This document shows, in pieces, positions 27,886-36,518 of a DNA stretch of 64,000 nucleotides. The notes beneath the pieces were generated by a model. It was not told the origin of the DNA. It did no database searches and saw nothing but the letters and a program-made list of their open reading frames with translations. A program made the translations under genes and the position numbers. Position 1 is the stretch's first letter; every line of letters begins with the position of its first letter. Origin of the DNA: Methanothermus fervidus DSM 2088 (GTDB lineage: Archaea; Methanobacteriota; Methanobacteria; DSM-2088; Methanothermaceae); NCBI GenBank assembly GCA_000166095.1, contig CP002278.1, positions 962,001 through 1,026,000 on the forward strand, read 5' to 3'.

Positions 27886-28310
27886 TATATCTGATAATAT
27901 TTTAATCAGCTTGTTACCAGCTTTTTTAACTTCATAAGAAATTTTAGTATCTATATTTAAATTCTTTGGTTGTATTCCAACCAATCCTATCTTATAATTT
28001 CCTTGTGATTCTAGATATTTTATTGTATAGGAAAGTGGAATGCTATGTGTAGAAGACATCTCATATTCTGCTATTTCTTTTTTATCAATGAATTCTATTT
28101 TACCAGGTTTTTTGCCCATGTTTATAGCATCTATAATAAGTATATGACTAGGATCTTCAATCTTTATTTTCCATGTAAATTTATCAGGGGCTGTTCCAGC
28201 ATTTAACAAAACAACTTTTTTGTTGTTTGGTAATCTTGAAACAATGTAGGGACCTATACCATCATCTGACCTCAATTCATTTCCAATGCCTAAAATTAAT
28301 GCTTTTTCAT
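27877..28310 (-). CDS. Hydrogenase maturation protease, HycI type, with disrupted start
   Basis: Processes the C terminus of a [NiFe]-hydrogenase large subunit. The catalytic core [22 protein letters not shown] and [12 protein letters not shown] is intact. The only in-frame standard start, TTG 28275, would remove the essential GIGN. Extending upstream, the frame has no ATG, GTG or TTG. ATG 28308-28310 is one base out of frame: adding one A to the A5 run (28303-28307) gives [17 protein letters not shown], the usual family N terminus. So either a sequencing error or a real frameshift; an ATT start is a weaker alternative. Overlaps the convergent DegT gene by 9 bases. Confidence 0.78.
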
Positions 28311-28315
28311 AGTCT

Positions 28316-29098
28316 TTAAAAAATCTTTTTAATTTTTGCTTTAATTGTATTTAAACCACCACCCATTCTATAAGAAAGAAAAAGTTTTATTGTATCTCCA
28401 GCTCTTACTTCCTCATTTTCAACTGGAATAAAAATTGGTGTATTCATCATTGGTGTTGGTCCACAAATTATCTCCTCTGAAATAAGGGTAAAGGTGATTA
28501 TCTTAATACCTCTCAAAATTCCACTATTTTTTATTTGCAACCTAATAGTATCTTTAAATTTTTCTTTATTTTTATTTAAAAAAAGTATTTCGTTGTATTT
28601 TTTAATTTTTCCCAAACTTTTGTATTCCATACCTTTTCTTTCATAAATTATGTGGGGAATGTTTGCATCCACAGGTTCAACACAATTTATGACTCCTAGT
28701 GGGATAACATTGCCATTTTCTTTTAGAAATGTTATAGCTTTGTTCATAACTGGAACTTGTTTTTCATCGATTAATGCAGTATCTAACATTTCACAGATAA
28801 TTGTATCAGCATATTCTGGAAATTCAAACTCAAAAACATCTTTATTAATTACTTTAACATTTTTAAAATTATATAAATTCTTCTTTGCATAATTAGCTAT
28901 TTTTTCATTTTTTTCTATTGCAAAAATAAATTTTGCGTGAGGCGCTGCAAAATATGAAAATATTCCACTACCTGTACCTAAATCATATACAATACCTTTT
29001 GCTAATTTCTTTATTGCTTCATAAAATGCTGACAATCTTTCAGTGTCTTTTAATAAATTATAATGATAGGGTGTAACAAAAAATTTACACTTCTTCAT
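28316..29098 (-). CDS. SAM-dependent methyltransferase, PRMT-like fold
   Basis: 260 residues. SAM-binding motif VYDLGTGSGIFSYFA (about 38-52), then FAIEKNEKIANYA and DTIICEMLDTALIDE, which resembles the acidic loop of protein arginine methyltransferases; a beta-rich C-terminal half follows. The substrate is unknown. It overlaps nikR by 14 bases and precedes the maturation protease, so these three probably form one transcript. Confidence 0.78.
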   Translation of the reverse strand: MKKCKFFVTPYHYNLLKDTERLSAFYEAIKKLAKGIVYDLGTGSGIFSYFAAPHAKFIFAIEKNEKIANYAKKNLYNFKNVKVINKDVFEFEFPEYADTIICEMLDTALIDEKQVPVMNKAITFLKENGNVIPLGVINCVEPVDANIPHIIYERKGMEYKSLGKIKKYNEILFLNKNKEKFKDTIRLQIKNSGILRGIKIITFTLISEEIICGPTPMMNTPIFIPVENEEVRAGDTIKLFLSYRMGGGLNTIKAKIKKIF

Positions 29099-29507
29099 CT
29101 ATTTCTTTTCCTGTTGAAGTACTTGTTAAGCGTACATGTTCAACGCCTTTTAATCGCATTAATTTCTCTGTTAGTTCCCTGATCTTTGCCACATCTCCTT
29201 TTGTAACAAGTACTTCAAGGCAATGTTTATCTGTCAAATGTACATGCATGCTAGCATTTATGTATTTTCTGTATTCATGTTGTACATCTGAGATTTCTTC
29301 AACAATGCCTTTATATTCTTTGTTGTAAATTACTGCAATAACACCAATTCTTTCTCCTTCCATCTCATGCATCCACTGATATCTTACTATATAATCTTTT
29401 ATTGCATCTCTTATTCCTTTTGATCTAGATTGGTATCCTCTATTTCTTAATATTTCATCAAACTCTTCTAACAATTTTTTAGGTAGAGACATACTAATCC
29501 TCATCAT
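29085..29507 (-). CDS. nikR: Nickel-responsive regulator NikR
   Basis: Ribbon-helix-helix repressor with a C-terminal ACT-like nickel-sensing domain. 140 residues from ATG 29507, preceded by GGAGGTGAT; the GTG at 29516 lies inside that site. RHH domain at 1-45 (RISMSLPKKLLEEFDEILRN); nickel ligands are QHEY (His), HVH (His) and CLEV (Cys) in the usual order. Family members repress nickel uptake or hydrogenase genes. Direct repeats around its own TATA box suggest autoregulation. Confidence 0.93.
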   Translation of the reverse strand: MMRISMSLPKKLLEEFDEILRNRGYQSRSKGIRDAIKDYIVRYQWMHEMEGERIGVIAVIYNKEYKGIVEEISDVQHEYRKYINASMHVHLTDKHCLEVLVTKGDVAKIRELTEKLMRLKGVEHVRLTSTSTGKEIDEEV

Positions 29508-29533
29508 TAATATCACCTCCCCTAATACAATAA

Positions 29534-29576
29534 TAAGTTAATACTTATATTTAAATATTCATAATAAATTAATACT
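29534..29576. promoter_or_regulatory. Putative NikR autoregulatory sites and promoter
   Basis: Two copies of TTAATACT (29538-29545 and 29569-29576) lie 31 bases apart, close to three helical turns. The first copy also lies within the interrupted inverted repeat TAAGT-TAAT-ACTTA (29534-29547). Between them on the minus strand is TATTTAAATATA, a plausible TATA box for nikR. A dimeric or tetrameric RHH protein bound to both would block the promoter. Which protein binds is inference. Confidence 0.45.
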
Positions 29577-29821
29577 AGTTATTTTAATTAAATTAAAAAA
29601 TAGAATCAAATAATTATCTGTATGAATTAAAAAATTAATAGAAGCATGAAAACCGTTAAAAAAACAGCTTGATATGTTTTATTTTTTCTTTTACATTTAT
29701 CTCTAAAATTATTGTGTTATAATTAATACAATTATTAATATAATTAATATTTGTGTAATACTTAATTTTATATTTTTAATATCAGGAGAGATTAAAAGTA
29801 ATAAAAGAACAACAATATTCC
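29577..29821. other. AT-rich intergenic region
   Basis: About 245 bases between nikR and the flavoprotein gene, almost only A and T in the second half with ATTAAT-type low-complexity sequence. No ORF or RNA gene seen. Confidence 0.5.
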
Positions 29822-31105
29822 TTATATTCTCTTAGCTAAAAACCTTAATAACTTATAAACAGAATCTGTAGAGGGATGAACTTCTATAAAATTGTCAAAA
29901 TCCTGAACTTTACTTCCAAGCCTCAATAAATGGGAAAGGTATGCTACATAATCTCTACCAATAGGTGATACTGCATATACTCGAGATATTTCTCCAGTAT
30001 TTAAATCTACAGAAACTTTACTTAACCCTGTATTTTTGTTTAAAACTTCCCAGAAGGATCCTGGACCAGCTGGTCCAGGCATTTTAGCATTTACAAGTTT
30101 TTTATTTTTATTTTCATCTATAAATGCTACATCATATTTGAGAGATATTGAGTTGGGTATATAATCATATCTCATCCTTGTTTCAATTCCAGCTGCATTT
30201 CTTGCAGCTACTATACCTTCCATCCTTGCAACAGGCGTATTTTTAGCTCTATTAGTTACAGCTCCAGCTGCATAAACATTTTTCATGCTTGTTTCCATTT
30301 TTTCATTGACTATTATATGTTCTTTAGAATCTTTTTTGACATTGACAATTTTTGAGTTAGGTGTTACGCCTGTAGCCAAAAATGTTTTACCTTCTATTTT
30401 TCCTTTGCTAGTTTCAATATATTCCTCACCTATTTTTAAGGTTTTTGTATTTTCATAAATTTTTACGTCATCTAAAAGCTTTTCAACCACATATTTTTTA
30501 ATTTCAGGGTCTAAATTTTTTAAAAATTTACTCCTGCAAATCACGTTAACTTTGCATCCAAACCTAGAAAAAATATAAGCAAATTCTGATGCAGTATGTC
30601 CTCCACCCACAATATTTATAACTTCTGGGAGTTCATCAATTTCAAGGACATCTCTGTAAGTTATTGCATTTTCAACGCCATCTATTGGAGGTATATGTGG
30701 TTTTATTCCAGTTGCAACTATCAATTTATCATAACTTATTTTTTCTCCATCTACTTGTACTTTGTCTTCAATAACTTTTGCTTCGCCATATATAATTTCT
30801 ACACCAGATTCTTTAGTTTCCTTCTCATTTATCTTCCTAATTGTCTTAATTGTCTTTTTTAATTTCTTCAATAGATGTTTGTATTTTATTTCACACTCAA
30901 AATCAATTATTCCATGATTTTTTAAATTTTTGGCGTTATCTATGAAACGTGCAATGTCATTTAAGCCACATACAACCATACATCCCTCATTTAGGCATGT
31001 ACCACCCATATATTTTTTTTCAATCAATAAGGTTTCCTTGTTAAGCGCTGCTAACTCCATTGCTGCAAATCTTCCTGCTGGTCCTCCTCCAATTATTACA
31101 TACAA
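29822..31105 (-). CDS. FAD-dependent pyridine nucleotide-disulfide oxidoreductase (Lpd-like)
   Basis: 427 residues. FAD-binding GGGPAGRFAAMELA at the N terminus, redox-active disulfide GGTCLNEGC (about 34-42), NAD-binding GGGHTASEFAYIFSRFG near 165, and second FAD motif VYAAGAVTN near 275. The dimerisation domain ends with a HPS..S motif similar to the HPT of lipoamide dehydrogenase and mercuric reductase. No lipoyl enzyme complex is in view, so the disulfide substrate is unknown. Start ATG 31105. Confidence 0.85.
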   Translation of the reverse strand: MYVIIGGGPAGRFAAMELAALNKETLLIEKKYMGGTCLNEGCMVVCGLNDIARFIDNAKNLKNHGIIDFECEIKYKHLLKKLKKTIKTIRKINEKETKESGVEIIYGEAKVIEDKVQVDGEKISYDKLIVATGIKPHIPPIDGVENAITYRDVLEIDELPEVINIVGGGHTASEFAYIFSRFGCKVNVICRSKFLKNLDPEIKKYVVEKLLDDVKIYENTKTLKIGEEYIETSKGKIEGKTFLATGVTPNSKIVNVKKDSKEHIIVNEKMETSMKNVYAAGAVTNRAKNTPVARMEGIVAARNAAGIETRMRYDYIPNSISLKYDVAFIDENKNKKLVNAKMPGPAGPGSFWEVLNKNTGLSKVSVDLNTGEISRVYAVSPIGRDYVAYLSHLLRLGSKVQDFDNFIEVHPSTDSVYKLLRFLAKRI

Positions 31106-31182
31106 TTCAATCCCTCACACGATAACTTAATAAACTTTAAGTATTTCTATACTCCAATAAATAAATAAGAGGTGAGAAAGTA

Positions 31183-31422
31183 ATGTGTATTGCGGCCCCT
31201 GCTAAAATTGTTGATATCAATAAAAATAAAAAGATGGCAACTGTTGATTTTGGCGGTGTAAAACAAAAAATAAGGATAGATCTAGTTGAAGATGAAGTAG
31301 ATATTGGAACTTATGTTCTAGTACATTCAGGATATGCCATTGAAGTTATGTCTGAAAAAGCTGCCAAAGAGTCACTTGAAGTATGGGAAGAAATGATGCA
31401 TCAACTTAATTCTAAAGAATAA
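31183..31422 (+). CDS. hypC: Hydrogenase maturation chaperone HypC
   Basis: 79 residues of the HypC/HupF family, which carries the Fe(CN)2CO precursor and binds the immature large subunit through its N-terminal Cys. The diagnostic MCIAAPAKIV start is present, with Cys2 the essential ligand, followed by DFGGVKQKIRIDLV and GTYVLVHSGYAIEVM. Start ATG 31183 after GAGGTGAG. It serves Frh and other [NiFe] enzymes of the cell. Confidence 0.95.
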   Translation: MCIAAPAKIVDINKNKKMATVDFGGVKQKIRIDLVEDEVDIGTYVLVHSGYAIEVMSEKAAKESLEVWEEMMHQLNSKE

Positions 31423-31649
31423 TAATTTTAATCAAATATTTTTGATTTTATTTAAAATTTCATCAAAAAATATATAATTTTAATTTTACAATTAAATATA
31501 TAAAAGGTAAAAATGTAAAATTCTAAAATTCTGATACCTATCATAGCAAAAAAGTAACTTTGCTATATTTTAAATCAAAATATTAAAATTTAATAATTAA
31601 AAAAATAATGAAAAATCATTAAGTAATTTTTTGTGCCAGGTGAAAGGCA
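31423..31649. other. AT-rich intergenic region before tfe
   Basis: 227 bases, highly AT-rich. Its only structured element is the inverted repeat at 31543-31566. No ORF seen. Confidence 0.5.
31543..31566. promoter_or_regulatory. Inverted repeat upstream of tfe
   Basis: ATAGCAAA-AAAGTAAC-TTTGCTAT: two perfect 8-base arms around 8 bases, about 85 bases before the tfe start. It could be an operator or a hairpin that ends the hypC transcript; there is no T-run right after it, so I favour the former. Confidence 0.35.
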
Positions 31650-32171
31650 ATGTTAGAAAAACATGGCATTATTGATGAATTACTAGAGGATCTAAGTGAA
31701 GAAGAAAAGAAAAATAGCTTATTAATAATAAAATGTTTGGAAAATGGCTTAACAACAGACGAGGAAATTGCAGAGAACATTGACATCAAGTTAAACAAAG
31801 TGCGAAAAATTCTTTACATGCTTTATGATAGAGGAATAGTTAGTTACAGACGTAGTAAGGATCCAAAAACACAATGGTACAGATATAGTTGGAAATTTGA
31901 GCCAGAGAAATTAGAAAGAATTATAAAAAGAAAGCATGAGAAAATTGTAAGAAGCCTTGAAAAAACATTAGAATTTGAGAAAAATAACATATTTTTTGAA
32001 TGTGAGAATGGAGATTTCAGATGTACTTTTGAAGAAGCAATGGAATATAATTTCCACTGTCCAAAATGTAATTCAAAGTTAGAATATATTGACAACTCTG
32101 AAATCATCAATGAAATCGAAAGAAAAATAAATTTTTACAGGAACAACGGGTCAAATAATGTCGAAGAATAA
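31650..32171 (+). CDS. tfe: Transcription initiation factor TFE alpha subunit
   Basis: Archaeal homologue of TFIIE-alpha that stabilises the open promoter complex. 173 residues: winged-helix domain at about 20-90 (TDEEIAENIDIKLNKVRKIL, GIVSYRR), a charged linker helix, and a C-terminal zinc ribbon with FFEC, FRC and CPKC (about 123-150). Start ATG 31650 after CAGGTGAAAGG. The last 14 bases overlap the HD-domain gene. Confidence 0.93.
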   Translation: MLEKHGIIDELLEDLSEEEKKNSLLIIKCLENGLTTDEEIAENIDIKLNKVRKILYMLYDRGIVSYRRSKDPKTQWYRYSWKFEPEKLERIIKRKHEKIVRSLEKTLEFEKNNIFFECENGDFRCTFEEAMEYNFHCPKCNSKLEYIDNSEIINEIERKINFYRNNGSNNVEE

Positions 32172-32664
32172 ATCTAAGATTTTTAAATTATACAAAGAAG
32201 TAAATTTACCAGAAAATGTAATTGAGCATTGTAAAGTCGTAGCTGAAAGGGCTCTTGAACTTTCAACAAGATTTAATAATGTAGATAGAGAGTTAGTATT
32301 GAGTGGTGCCCTATTACATGATATAGGTAGATCAAAAACACATGGAATTGACCATGGGATAGTAGGTGCTAAAATATTGCGAAAAAAAGGTTATCCTGAA
32401 GAGATTATTAGAATTGTTGAAAGACATATAGGTGCGGGTATACCTAAAAATGAAGCTATAAAACTTGGATTACCTCCTAAAGATTACATTCCAGAAACTC
32501 TTGAAGAAAAAATAGTTGCTCATGCAGATAATTTGGTTAATGGCAACAAAAAGGTAGATATTCATTATGTTTTAAAAAAATGGGAATCTAAATTTGGGAG
32601 AGATCATCCCGCAATAAAAAGATTAAAAAAATTACATAAAGAATTAACTGGTGAGGATGTTTAA
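32158..32664 (+). CDS. HD-domain (HDIG) phosphohydrolase-like protein
   Basis: 168 residues of the TIGR00295-type archaeal HD family. Metal ligands are in VIEHCKVV, ALLHDIGRSKTHGIDH (about 53-68), ERHIGAG and VAHADNLV. HD proteins hydrolyse phosphate esters or nucleotides; the substrate here is unknown. It is coupled to tfe by a 14-base overlap, and its stop meets the stop of the convergent ArcS-like gene. Confidence 0.85.
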   Translation: MSKNKSKIFKLYKEVNLPENVIEHCKVVAERALELSTRFNNVDRELVLSGALLHDIGRSKTHGIDHGIVGAKILRKKGYPEEIIRIVERHIGAGIPKNEAIKLGLPPKDYIPETLEEKIVAHADNLVNGNKKVDIHYVLKKWESKFGRDHPAIKRLKKLHKELTGEDV

Positions 32665-33582
32665 TTATTTTTTTAACCGTCTAATTTTCACAGCCACTCC
32701 ATAATCAGCTTTTACCATTTCATTTCCACTTAAGACGGCTTTTCCCACACCTACAATATCTCCTTTGTAAGTTACAATCACTTCATCTCTTGGTACTATT
32801 GACTCATCTGCTTCTATAACGCCTGGAGCAAATATTTTATTTGTTTTGGGTTTGAAATCAATTTCTACCTGTTTTGTTCCCAATTCTAGCAATCTTTTTC
32901 CACCTTCTAATGTAAGATTATATAATCCAAAATTCTTAGACAAAGTACAAATATGGTTTCTATTTTCATCTAGTATGATTTTATTTCTCCTACCTCTAAC
33001 TCTACAATTTTCTGGTATTAAAATCTCAGCTCCTTTTCCAAATTGATATATAGCTATAGATTTGAGTTTATGTAACAATAATTTTTTACGTGGAATTTTC
33101 TCATATTTAGACAATTCTGTTCTCAAATTATTCATCGATTCTTTAGATATAGGTGACTTATCTTCACAGGTGAATATACATTCATCTAAATACTCTTCAC
33201 ATACTTCTTTATATCCGCCTACAACATGTGCAATTACTTTTTTGTCTCCCACATATTTTTTTAATAATTCTCCAACAACCTTTTTCTCCTCGAAATACCA
33301 TTCCCCTGTGGTTGAAACATCATAAGCACGTATAGGATATGTTTCTTCCATTTCTCTTGGACAAATTCCAAAAGGAGATGTTAATATAAGCTCTTGATAA
33401 CCTTTAGTTACTCTTCTAAAAATTTGATGACTTAATGATCTCGAATATGGTTTTGTAGCACTACATGGCAATATAACTATTGGTTCATCAATTGGTTTTA
33501 ATAATTCCATTCTTTTTCTCCATCTTATAGCCTCAGGCCTATAAAGTGATTCTTCTATACTACATAAAATCAAATTCAACAC
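32665..33582 (-). CDS. ArcS-like archaeosine synthase core with PUA domain
   Basis: 305 residues. The central motif ILPCSATKPYSRSLSHQIF (about 36-54) is the catalytic signature of archaeosine synthase (DUF5591), which adds lysine to preQ0 in tRNA. A C-terminal PUA domain (about 225-303, with VIEADESIVPRDEVIV) would bind RNA. The usual TGT-like N-terminal domain of euryarchaeal ArcS is absent, so it is a short form that might act with a separate partner such as the radical-SAM protein RaSEA. Start GTG 33582, overlapping the upstream gene by 7 bases. Confidence 0.75.
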   Translation of the reverse strand: MLNLILCSIEESLYRPEAIRWRKRMELLKPIDEPIVILPCSATKPYSRSLSHQIFRRVTKGYQELILTSPFGICPREMEETYPIRAYDVSTTGEWYFEEKKVVGELLKKYVGDKKVIAHVVGGYKEVCEEYLDECIFTCEDKSPISKESMNNLRTELSKYEKIPRKKLLLHKLKSIAIYQFGKGAEILIPENCRVRGRRNKIILDENRNHICTLSKNFGLYNLTLEGGKRLLELGTKQVEIDFKPKTNKIFAPGVIEADESIVPRDEVIVTYKGDIVGVGKAVLSGNEMVKADYGVAVKIRRLKK

Positions 33583-34409
33583 CTTTCATTTACTTTCCTA
33601 ATAATAATTGCTGGTACATGTTTTATCGTGTTAAGCATCTTTATATCCACATTTTCTCTTCCAAAAAATTCTTCCATGTCATAAACAGTTTCAAATGTGT
33701 TGAATTTCTCTTGGATTTTTTCAGCTATTTTTGAAATTTTAATTAGTTTAGTTACAGGTAATTCTTTAGAGGAAGCTATTGGTGTAGGTCCTATCTTTTT
33801 CCCAAACCTTCCAAGTAAATAAGCTAAAAACCCTAAATTGGATTTTATGCCTCTAACAGCTATAGGTAACGATGTTATTAATTTTCCAAAAACTTTGTAT
33901 GTTGCATCAGTGTCAACGATTACAACAGTGACTTTTTTATTCCATCTCTCTAAAATTTCTTTAGAAATATATTTTGCAATATTCTTTGGATTTTTTGGTA
34001 AAGGTGCTACATAAGTGTCTGGAACATTGCTTAGATCAACTCCTGCTTCAGAACTTGGTTTTAATGCATGTAACCACCCATAATGTCTTAAAATAAATTC
34101 TTTAAGGTTTCTAGCTTCTGGTGGTAGTTTCCTCAAATTTTTTATGGTTCTAGATTTTATCCTAAATATCGGACCAAGAAAATACCCCCACAAAAATTTT
34201 GACCAAATTTCGGCAAGAAATATTGCACTTAAGGAAGGTTTATACTTCAAAATATCATAAATTCTTCCTTGAGCAATTGCAATCGGAGTCTCAGAAATTA
34301 CTAAAAAATCGTTGTTCTTAAGCAATGGTCCAGCACGCCTGATTATTACCTCAAAACCTTCGTTTGGCTTAATGTATCTAGTTTTCACAGGTATTGCTTC
34401 ATATTTCAT
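33576..34409 (-). CDS. F420-0:gamma-glutamyl ligase family protein (CofE paralogue)
   Basis: About 277 residues from ATG 34409, which overlaps the upstream stop as ATGA. CofE-family features: [19 protein letters not shown] at about 33-51 and [17 protein letters not shown] near 164. The mid-region [31 protein letters not shown] (in part) differs from the short canonical CofE of about 250 residues. It may therefore ligate glutamate to another acceptor, or be a regulator. It is the last gene of the comA operon, which hints at cofactor chemistry. Confidence 0.75.
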   Translation of the reverse strand: MKYEAIPVKTRYIKPNEGFEVIIRRAGPLLKNNDFLVISETPIAIAQGRIYDILKYKPSLSAIFLAEIWSKFLWGYFLGPIFRIKSRTIKNLRKLPPEARNLKEFILRHYGWLHALKPSSEAGVDLSNVPDTYVAPLPKNPKNIAKYISKEILERWNKKVTVVIVDTDATYKVFGKLITSLPIAVRGIKSNLGFLAYLLGRFGKKIGPTPIASSKELPVTKLIKISKIAEKIQEKFNTFETVYDMEEFFGRENVDIKMLNTIKHVPAIIIRKVNERC

Positions 34410-35047
34410 AAGGGTCTCCAAACCTTTAGATCAATGCTTTCTATTTTTGCTTTTCTACCTTCCATTTCTACAACTACTCCACTATGTACTTTTTGCATCA
34501 TACAATGCTTTGGTATAAATCTAACGGTTTTGCCAACTTTTGGTATTTTTCCATTAACTCTTCCTATAAACCCAAGCACTAAACACAAACCAATATCTTT
34601 AAATTTAAAATTTTTATCTCCTAAACGATGTTTAGGTCCAACTATATGTACAGTGATTAAGCCATTTTCTTCTTTTAATATCTCAGCAAAATGTGTAATT
34701 GGACATCCAAGAGGTCTATACCTTATAATATCTCCTTCTTTTAATTTTACATCAGAAAATGGATATAAAATTTCTCTACAAGATTTTTCGTTTTTCAAAG
34801 GTTCTAAAACAAAATCAGCCGTATAATTATCTATTAACCCAACTATTTCTTTTTCTATTTCTGGTTTTTCCTCAACTAATTTTTTTAGTTCATGTAATTT
34901 GTCTGTATCCAAAAAACGACATCTTTGAATGTCTAACCCCTGTTTGATCACTGCTTTTGCAAAATCTTCACATCTCTGAAATCCACATATCCCACAATTG
35001 TATCCTGGAAGAAGATTTACAATTTCTTCTAATTTTCTTGTTCCCAT
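34406..35047 (-). CDS. 4Fe-4S protein (Fe-S domain) of unknown role
   Basis: 213 residues. The N-terminal motif [19 protein letters not shown] with a further Cys in IQRCRF (about 13-40) is the four-cysteine Fe-S domain found in RnfB, corrinoid Fe-S proteins and many methanogen proteins. The rest is beta-rich with [19 protein letters not shown] and two more Cys. It lies in a tight run with a Cys-rich GTPase and an ABC ATPase. I think of a metallocofactor assembly or activation factor; no exact family recognised. Confidence 0.72.
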   Translation of the reverse strand: MGTRKLEEIVNLLPGYNCGICGFQRCEDFAKAVIKQGLDIQRCRFLDTDKLHELKKLVEEKPEIEKEIVGLIDNYTADFVLEPLKNEKSCREILYPFSDVKLKEGDIIRYRPLGCPITHFAEILKEENGLITVHIVGPKHRLGDKNFKFKDIGLCLVLGFIGRVNGKIPKVGKTVRFIPKHCMMQKVHSGVVVEMEGRKAKIESIDLKVWRPL

Positions 35048-35049
35048 GT

Positions 35050-35760
35050 TTATTCTCCCTCATATCTTTGGAAACCATCGATATTACGTAATACTCCACG
35101 ATGATATTTTTTTCCAATTCTTCTTTCACCAACGCAAAGTGTGCAAATAGCTAATGGAGCTGAGTATCTTAATTTTTCATTTTTTAACGATAAATCCTTT
35201 GTTTTTGTAATTTCAAATGCTAATTTTGCACATCCCTGTCCACTCAACCCATTAGCTTCAATTATTTTTGATTCTGGATTAACCTCAATTATCCTCTCTC
35301 TAAAAATCTCTCTTTCTGCCTGTGAAATTAAATCTCCTTTAGTTATCACAACAATGTCTGCAGTTGATAAAAAAGGACCTACTTTTAGTGGTGTATTTGG
35401 ACCTTGAGTAGCATCTATTACACAAACTCCCAAACAATTTTGAGTATATGGAGCACATCGATGACATAAACCAGCAGTCTCAACTATTAATAAATCAGAT
35501 TCATTTTCTCTTGCCCAATGAATCATTTCTTCAATATTAAAAATTGTAAAGTGATCTGGACACATGTCCATAGCAAGTCCTAGTTTTGTTGGAATATCTA
35601 ACTTCTTAAAAACTTTATCATCTTCGCTATGGAGACAATCTACCTTTACTACAGCAGGATTATATCCATTGTCTTTGAGAATTTTTAGAGTATGTGTTAA
35701 TATTGCTGTTTTCCCAGCCCCAGGAGTTCCAGCAACTATTACTAATTTCATTTTTATCAC
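35050..35760 (-). CDS. Cys-rich P-loop GTPase, HypB/G3E-like
   Basis: 236 residues. Walker [10 protein letters not shown] (about 11-19), Walker B-like [13 protein letters not shown], and ITKGDL for guanine recognition (TKxD) mark the G3E/SIMIBI class. Several Cys/His clusters ([38 protein letters not shown]) suggest metal binding. HypB and CooC relatives insert nickel. Start GTG 35760 overlaps the ABC gene stop as GTGA; ATG 35751 is an alternative. Confidence 0.75.
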   Translation of the reverse strand: MIKMKLVIVAGTPGAGKTAILTHTLKILKDNGYNPAVVKVDCLHSEDDKVFKKLDIPTKLGLAMDMCPDHFTIFNIEEMIHWARENESDLLIVETAGLCHRCAPYTQNCLGVCVIDATQGPNTPLKVGPFLSTADIVVITKGDLISQAEREIFRERIIEVNPESKIIEANGLSGQGCAKLAFEITKTKDLSLKNEKLRYSAPLAICTLCVGERRIGKKYHRGVLRNIDGFQRYEGE

Positions 35761-36518
35761 ATTGGAACATTTTCTATTTTTTTACCTAGACGCACTTTTT
35801 CTCTTAAGTCCAGGAGTAATTCATCTATTTCATTCAATTTTTGAGAGATATTTTTTTCTTCTTTAGTTGTTTTGATAATTTTCTGCATCCCACCGTTTTT
35901 CATTACAATTCTTTTATCTGTGTTTAAAACCAATGTGGGATCATGTGTTACTATAAATATTATTTTTCCATGCTTAGTTAACACATTTAAAGCTTCATGT
36001 TTTTTAATACCTGCATTTTCAATTTCATCTATTACAACGATTGGAGATTTACTTATCAATGCAATATCAGCTACCATCAGGGCTCTAGATTGACCTCCAC
36101 TCAAAATTGTTAATTTATCTGTTTTTTTAATTGGTTCTCCAGTAAGTTTATTTGCAAGGTCTATAACTTCATCTACACGTTTTTCATCTACATTTCTACA
36201 TTTAGCATGTAATTTCAAAAATTCCTCCACACTCATGTCAGCCAAAAAATTCATGTGCTGTGATAGATGTGCAACTAATTTTTTCTTTGGATTTACACGA
36301 TACTCATAACTAGGCTTTTTATCATTCACTAAAATTTTTCTTTTTGAGAATGTATCTCCTTGTGCCAATTGTTCAATATCATAAATTAATGAGCTTTTTC
36401 CACTACCTGTTGGACCTACCACACCTACAATTTCTCCTTTTTTTACTTTAACTTTCCTAACAGGTTCTTTTTCACCAAATTTATCATATCCACCAATTAT
36501 TGTCAATGAATTTATCAT
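35757..36518 (-). CDS. Stand-alone ABC-type ATPase
   Basis: 253 residues with Walker A GPTGSGKS (about 33-40), signature [12 protein letters not shown] (about 140), Walker [12 protein letters not shown] and switch His in VTHDPT. No membrane gene adjoins it, so it is unlikely to be a simple transporter; soluble ABC ATPases in methanogens include component A2 of methyl-CoM reductase activation, but that protein has two ABC modules. Overlaps comA and the GTPase gene by 4 bases each. Confidence 0.78.
   Translation of the reverse strand: MINSLTIIGGYDKFGEKEPVRKVKVKKGEIVGVVGPTGSGKSSLIYDIEQLAQGDTFSKRKILVNDKKPSYEYRVNPKKKLVAHLSQHMNFLADMSVEEFLKLHAKCRNVDEKRVDEVIDLANKLTGEPIKKTDKLTILSGGQSRALMVADIALISKSPIVVIDEIENAGIKKHEALNVLTKHGKIIFIVTHDPTLVLNTDKRIVMKNGGMQKIIKTTKEEKNISQKLNEIDELLLDLREKVRLGKKIENVPM

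Noticed and set aside
29577-29821. Hidden RNA gene in the AT-rich gap
   Set aside because: No GC-rich stem, C/D or H/ACA box arrangement could be found on either strand.
35757-36518. Methyl-CoM reductase component A2 (AtwA)
   Set aside because: That protein has two ABC modules and is about twice as long; this gene has one.
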